Shown here one piece after another: positions 5,390-7,493 of a stretch of 7,493 nt of DNA. The notes under the pieces are model-generated. The model worked only from the letters and a program-made list of their open reading frames with translations, was not told where the DNA came from and ran no database searches. Location: assembly GCA_012727685.1 (NCBI GenBank), contig JAAYGO010000082.1, forward strand, positions 1 through 7,493, written 5' to 3'. The first letter of the stretch is position 1. Every line of letters begins with the position of its first letter. The DNA is from Bacillota bacterium (GTDB lineage Bacteria; Bacillota; Dethiobacteria; DTU022). The position numbers and the translations under genes were made by a program.

Positions 5390-7021
5390 ATGCATCGGAA
5401 AAAACTGATCATCATGCTGTTTGTGATCACAGCGATCATCCTGGGATTCGCTGTGCCGGCTTTTGCCGGGGATGCGGCAGGCGAAGCACCTCAGAGCAGT
5501 GTATACGCCACCTTCTGGTCGCTTGTTCCACCTATTGTGGCCATTGTCCTGGCGTTTATTACCAGGGAAGTCTACAGTTCACTGTTCATCGGCATCGTGT
5601 GCGGCGCTTTCCTCTATGCAAACTTCAGCCCGCTGAAAGCCTACACTGCAATCATCAATGAAGGTTTTATCGCTTCCCTGGCTGACAGCTGGAACGTGGG
5701 CATTTTGATTTTTCTGGTAGTATTGGGGGCAATCGTCTGCCTGATGAACAAAGCAGGCGGTTCTGCGGCCTATGGAGAATGGGCCATGAAAAAAATCCGC
5801 AGCAGAAAAGGGGCCATTCTCGCCACCTTCGGACTTGGCATCCTGATCTTTGTCGATGACTATTTTAACTGCCTCACCGTGGGCAATGTGATGCGGCCGA
5901 TTACAGACAAGTTTCGCGTGTCGCGCGCCAAACTGGCATATATTGTGGACGCTACCGCCGCACCGATCTGCATGATTGCACCCATCTCTTCCTGGGCGGC
6001 AGCGGTGACCGGTATCATTGAAGGCTATCAGGGGCTGGATCTTTTTATCCGGGCCATTCCGTACAACTTTTATTCCCTTTTGACCATTGTCATGATCATC
6101 ATCATCACGTTAATGGGCATCGAATATGGACCGATGCGGCTCCACGAGCGGAACGCCCTTTTAAAGGGGGATCTCTATACTACACCCGACCGCCCCTTTG
6201 AAGGGCAGGAGGGCGCCGTATCCGCCGGGAAGGGAAAGGTTATTGACCTGATTATCCCCGTTTTGATCCTGATCGTCCTCTGCATCCTGGGGATGCTCTA
6301 TACCGGCGGCATCCTGGAAGGGGAAAACATTATCGACGCCTTCGCCAACTGTGATGCTTCCCTGGGACTCTCGCTGGGCTCTTCTCTGGCCTTGATCCTG
6401 ATCATCATTTATTATTTGCTCCGCGGAGTGCTCAATTTCAGACAGTGCATGGAGTGCTTGCCTGACGGATTCAAGGCCATGGTCCCGGCCATCCTGATTC
6501 TCACCTTTGCCTGGACTTTAAGTGGAATCACCAAACTTCTTGGGGCGCCGGAATACGTGAGCGGCATGTTCGAAGGCAGCAATGTCGGTTTTCTCGTGCC
6601 TGCCCTTGTCTTTGCGGTAGCCTTGGGCATGTCCTTTGCCACCGGCACCTCCTGGGGCACTTTCGGCATCCTGCTGCCCATCGTAGTGGCCTTCGGCCTT
6701 GAGCCGGAGCTGCTGATCATTTCCATTTCCGCTTGCCTGGCCGGTTCTGTCTGCGGCGACCATTGTTCCCCCATTTCCGACACCACCATCATGTCCTCGA
6801 CCGGAGCCATGTGCAACCATATCAATCACGTCTCGACCCAGCTTCCTTACGCCGTGACGGTGGCAGCCGTCTCCTTTGTCGTCTATATCATCGCCGGCCT
6901 GATCCACTCCGCCTGGATCCTGCTGCCGATTGCCCTGGTTCTGTTGTTTGGCGTCCTTTATGTCATTAAACTGCTCACAGGAAAACAGGCGGAAGCGATG
7001 GATTCCAATCTGAAGGGTTAA
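5390..7021 (+). CDS. NhaC-family carrier, probable lysine transporter (LysW-type)
   Basis: 543 residues, an integral membrane protein of the NhaC Na+/H+ antiporter family. Family motifs: DDYFNCLTVGNVMRP (156-170), VDATAAPICMIAPISSWAA (186-204), SFATGTSWGTFG (415-426) and GDHCSPISDTTIMSS (456-470), the last followed by HINHVSTQLPYA. Hydrophobic segments run through most of the chain (for example about 41-58, 62-79, 102-119, 141-156, 226-243, 284-303, 329-344, 401-413, 424-436, 490-505, 508-528). Residues 1-26 look like a cleavable signal peptide (basic start, hydrophobic core, PAFA before G27), which is unusual for a carrier. Start: GGGGAGGA at 5376-5383 lies 6 nt before the ATG. Transcription passes through a lysine riboswitch, so the cargo is probably lysine or a close relative; riboswitch-linked NhaC proteins have been proposed in the literature as lysine carriers. 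Direction of transport and coupling ion are not visible. Confidence 0.9.
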   Translation: MHRKKLIIMLFVITAIILGFAVPAFAGDAAGEAPQSSVYATFWSLVPPIVAIVLAFITREVYSSLFIGIVCGAFLYANFSPLKAYTAIINEGFIASLADSWNVGILIFLVVLGAIVCLMNKAGGSAAYGEWAMKKIRSRKGAILATFGLGILIFVDDYFNCLTVGNVMRPITDKFRVSRAKLAYIVDATAAPICMIAPISSWAAAVTGIIEGYQGLDLFIRAIPYNFYSLLTIVMIIIITLMGIEYGPMRLHERNALLKGDLYTTPDRPFEGQEGAVSAGKGKVIDLIIPVLILIVLCILGMLYTGGILEGENIIDAFANCDASLGLSLGSSLALILIIIYYLLRGVLNFRQCMECLPDGFKAMVPAILILTFAWTLSGITKLLGAPEYVSGMFEGSNVGFLVPALVFAVALGMSFATGTSWGTFGILLPIVVAFGLEPELLIISISACLAGSVCGDHCSPISDTTIMSSTGAMCNHINHVSTQLPYAVTVAAVSFVVYIIAGLIHSAWILLPIALVLLFGVLYVIKLLTGKQAEAMDSNLKG

Positions 7022-7051
7022 TAGATCAACCATCTGTTCGGCTTTGCGTGG

Positions 7052-7092
7052 GGAGCGCCGTAAAACTGATCCAAATAGTATTGCGGCGCTCC
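7052..7092 (+). other. Hairpin downstream of the carrier gene
   Basis: GGAGCGCCG (7052-7060) pairs perfectly with CGGCGCTCC (7084-7092) across a 23-nt loop. It lies 30 bp after the carrier stop codon and is GC-rich but lacks a T-run (ATGACTTATTATAGG follows). It may be a terminator of non-classical type or an mRNA 3'-end stabiliser. The rest of 7093-7212 shows no element I can name. Confidence 0.45.
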
Positions 7093-7225
7093 ATGACTTA
7101 TTATAGGACATAGGAGTTTGCTTTCTGCAGGGTAGACGCCCATGCCCCGCCAGCAGGGCGCCATCAAATACAGCTACCTATTTCGGAGCAAAAAAGATAA
7201 TCTAAAAAAATCGGGGGAAATGCAA

Positions 7226-7493
7226 ATGAAAAACAGCGCGATGGAAAACCATGAAACAACTGCGCTCCAAACCGTTGCCGCCTTGGAAAAAAATCGCTTT
7301 AAAGCTTCCTATTGCCGGACAGCAGCGGAGGCCCTGGCCCGGCTCGAAAAGCTAATCCCGCCCGAGGCCACGGTCGGCATCGGCGGCTCTGTGACGCTTC
7401 AACAGCTTGGTGTCGAAAAAGCCCTTGAAGCGCGTGGCAATACCGTTTATAGCCACTCCAAGCCAGGACTATCTCCGGAGGAGATGATGGCGA
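7226..7493 (+). CDS. LUD-domain protein (LutC/YkgG-like, lactate-utilisation family), 3' truncated
   Basis: Eighty-nine codons are visible before the window ends. Start at 7226: GGGGGA (7213-7218) has 7-nt spacing, whereas the in-frame ATG at 7220 would be only about 2 nt from it. The segment PPEATVGIGGSVTLQQLGV (about 45-63), followed by GNTVYSHSKPGLSPEEMMA, matches the N-terminal part of the LUD/DUF162 domain, whose GGS-x-T motif is typical. Family members include LutC, a partner of iron-sulfur lactate dehydrogenase subunits, but stand-alone copies in anaerobes have no firm role. It follows the carrier by 204 bp with a hairpin between, so it is probably a separate unit. No link to the keto acid pathway is visible. 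Confidence 0.85.
   Translation, partial: MKNSAMENHETTALQTVAALEKNRFKASYCRTAAEALARLEKLIPPEATVGIGGSVTLQQLGVEKALEARGNTVYSHSKPGLSPEEMMA

Noticed and set aside
6518..7111. Minus-strand ORF of 197 codons opposite the carrier's 3' end
   Set aside because: It has a low-complexity G/Q/D/H-rich translation typical of antisense to a membrane protein gene, whose NhaC motifs on the plus strand are unambiguous.

Overview
The window looks like chromosomal DNA from an anaerobic, amino-acid- or organic-acid-fermenting Bacillota (Clostridia or Negativicutes type). This is inferred from the strong GGAGG-type ribosome binding sites, a lysine riboswitch ending in an intrinsic terminator, a glutaconate-CoA-transferase-like enzyme pair and an NhaC-type carrier. 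No rRNA or other taxonomic marker is present, so the assignment is tentative. All seven genes lie on the plus strand.

Layout: (1) 1-606, the C-terminal two thirds or so of a cyclase-family (PF04199-type) metal hydrolase, closed by a hairpin terminator overlapping its stop codon. (2) 670-1533, a beta-keto acid cleavage enzyme (BKACE/DUF849, the family of lysine-fermentation Kce). (3) 1534-1808, a gene-free stretch with a long imperfect fold-back and several small overlapping hairpins. (4) 1809-2831 and 2859-3629, the two subunits of a family I CoA-transferase of GctA/GctB type. (5) 3757-4935, a complete acetyl-CoA acetyltransferase. (6) 4936-5389, a regulatory region with a near-consensus sigma-A promoter, a complete lysine riboswitch and a Rho-independent terminator. 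(7) 5390-7021, an NhaC-family membrane carrier, probably a lysine transporter. (8) 7226-7493, the start of a LUD-domain (LutC/YkgG-like) protein that runs off the window.

The catabolic genes fit together chemically. BKACE would convert a beta-keto acid plus acetyl-CoA to acetoacetate plus a shortened acyl-CoA. The CoA-transferase could move CoA from that acyl-CoA to acetoacetate, and thiolase would split acetoacetyl-CoA into two acetyl-CoA, one of which re-primes BKACE. The cyclase-family hydrolase may supply the keto acid by hydrolysing a ring or amide. The substrate is not known. The residue that binds the substrate amino group in canonical Kce (Glu14) is Trp18 here, so 3-keto-5-aminohexanoate is not a safe assignment, even though a lysine-sensing RNA controls the gene next to the cluster.

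The best supported non-coding element is the lysine riboswitch. P1, P2, P3, P4, P5 and a perfect 6-bp L2-L3 kissing interaction can all be drawn by hand, placed between a TTGACT-N17-TATACT promoter and a terminator.
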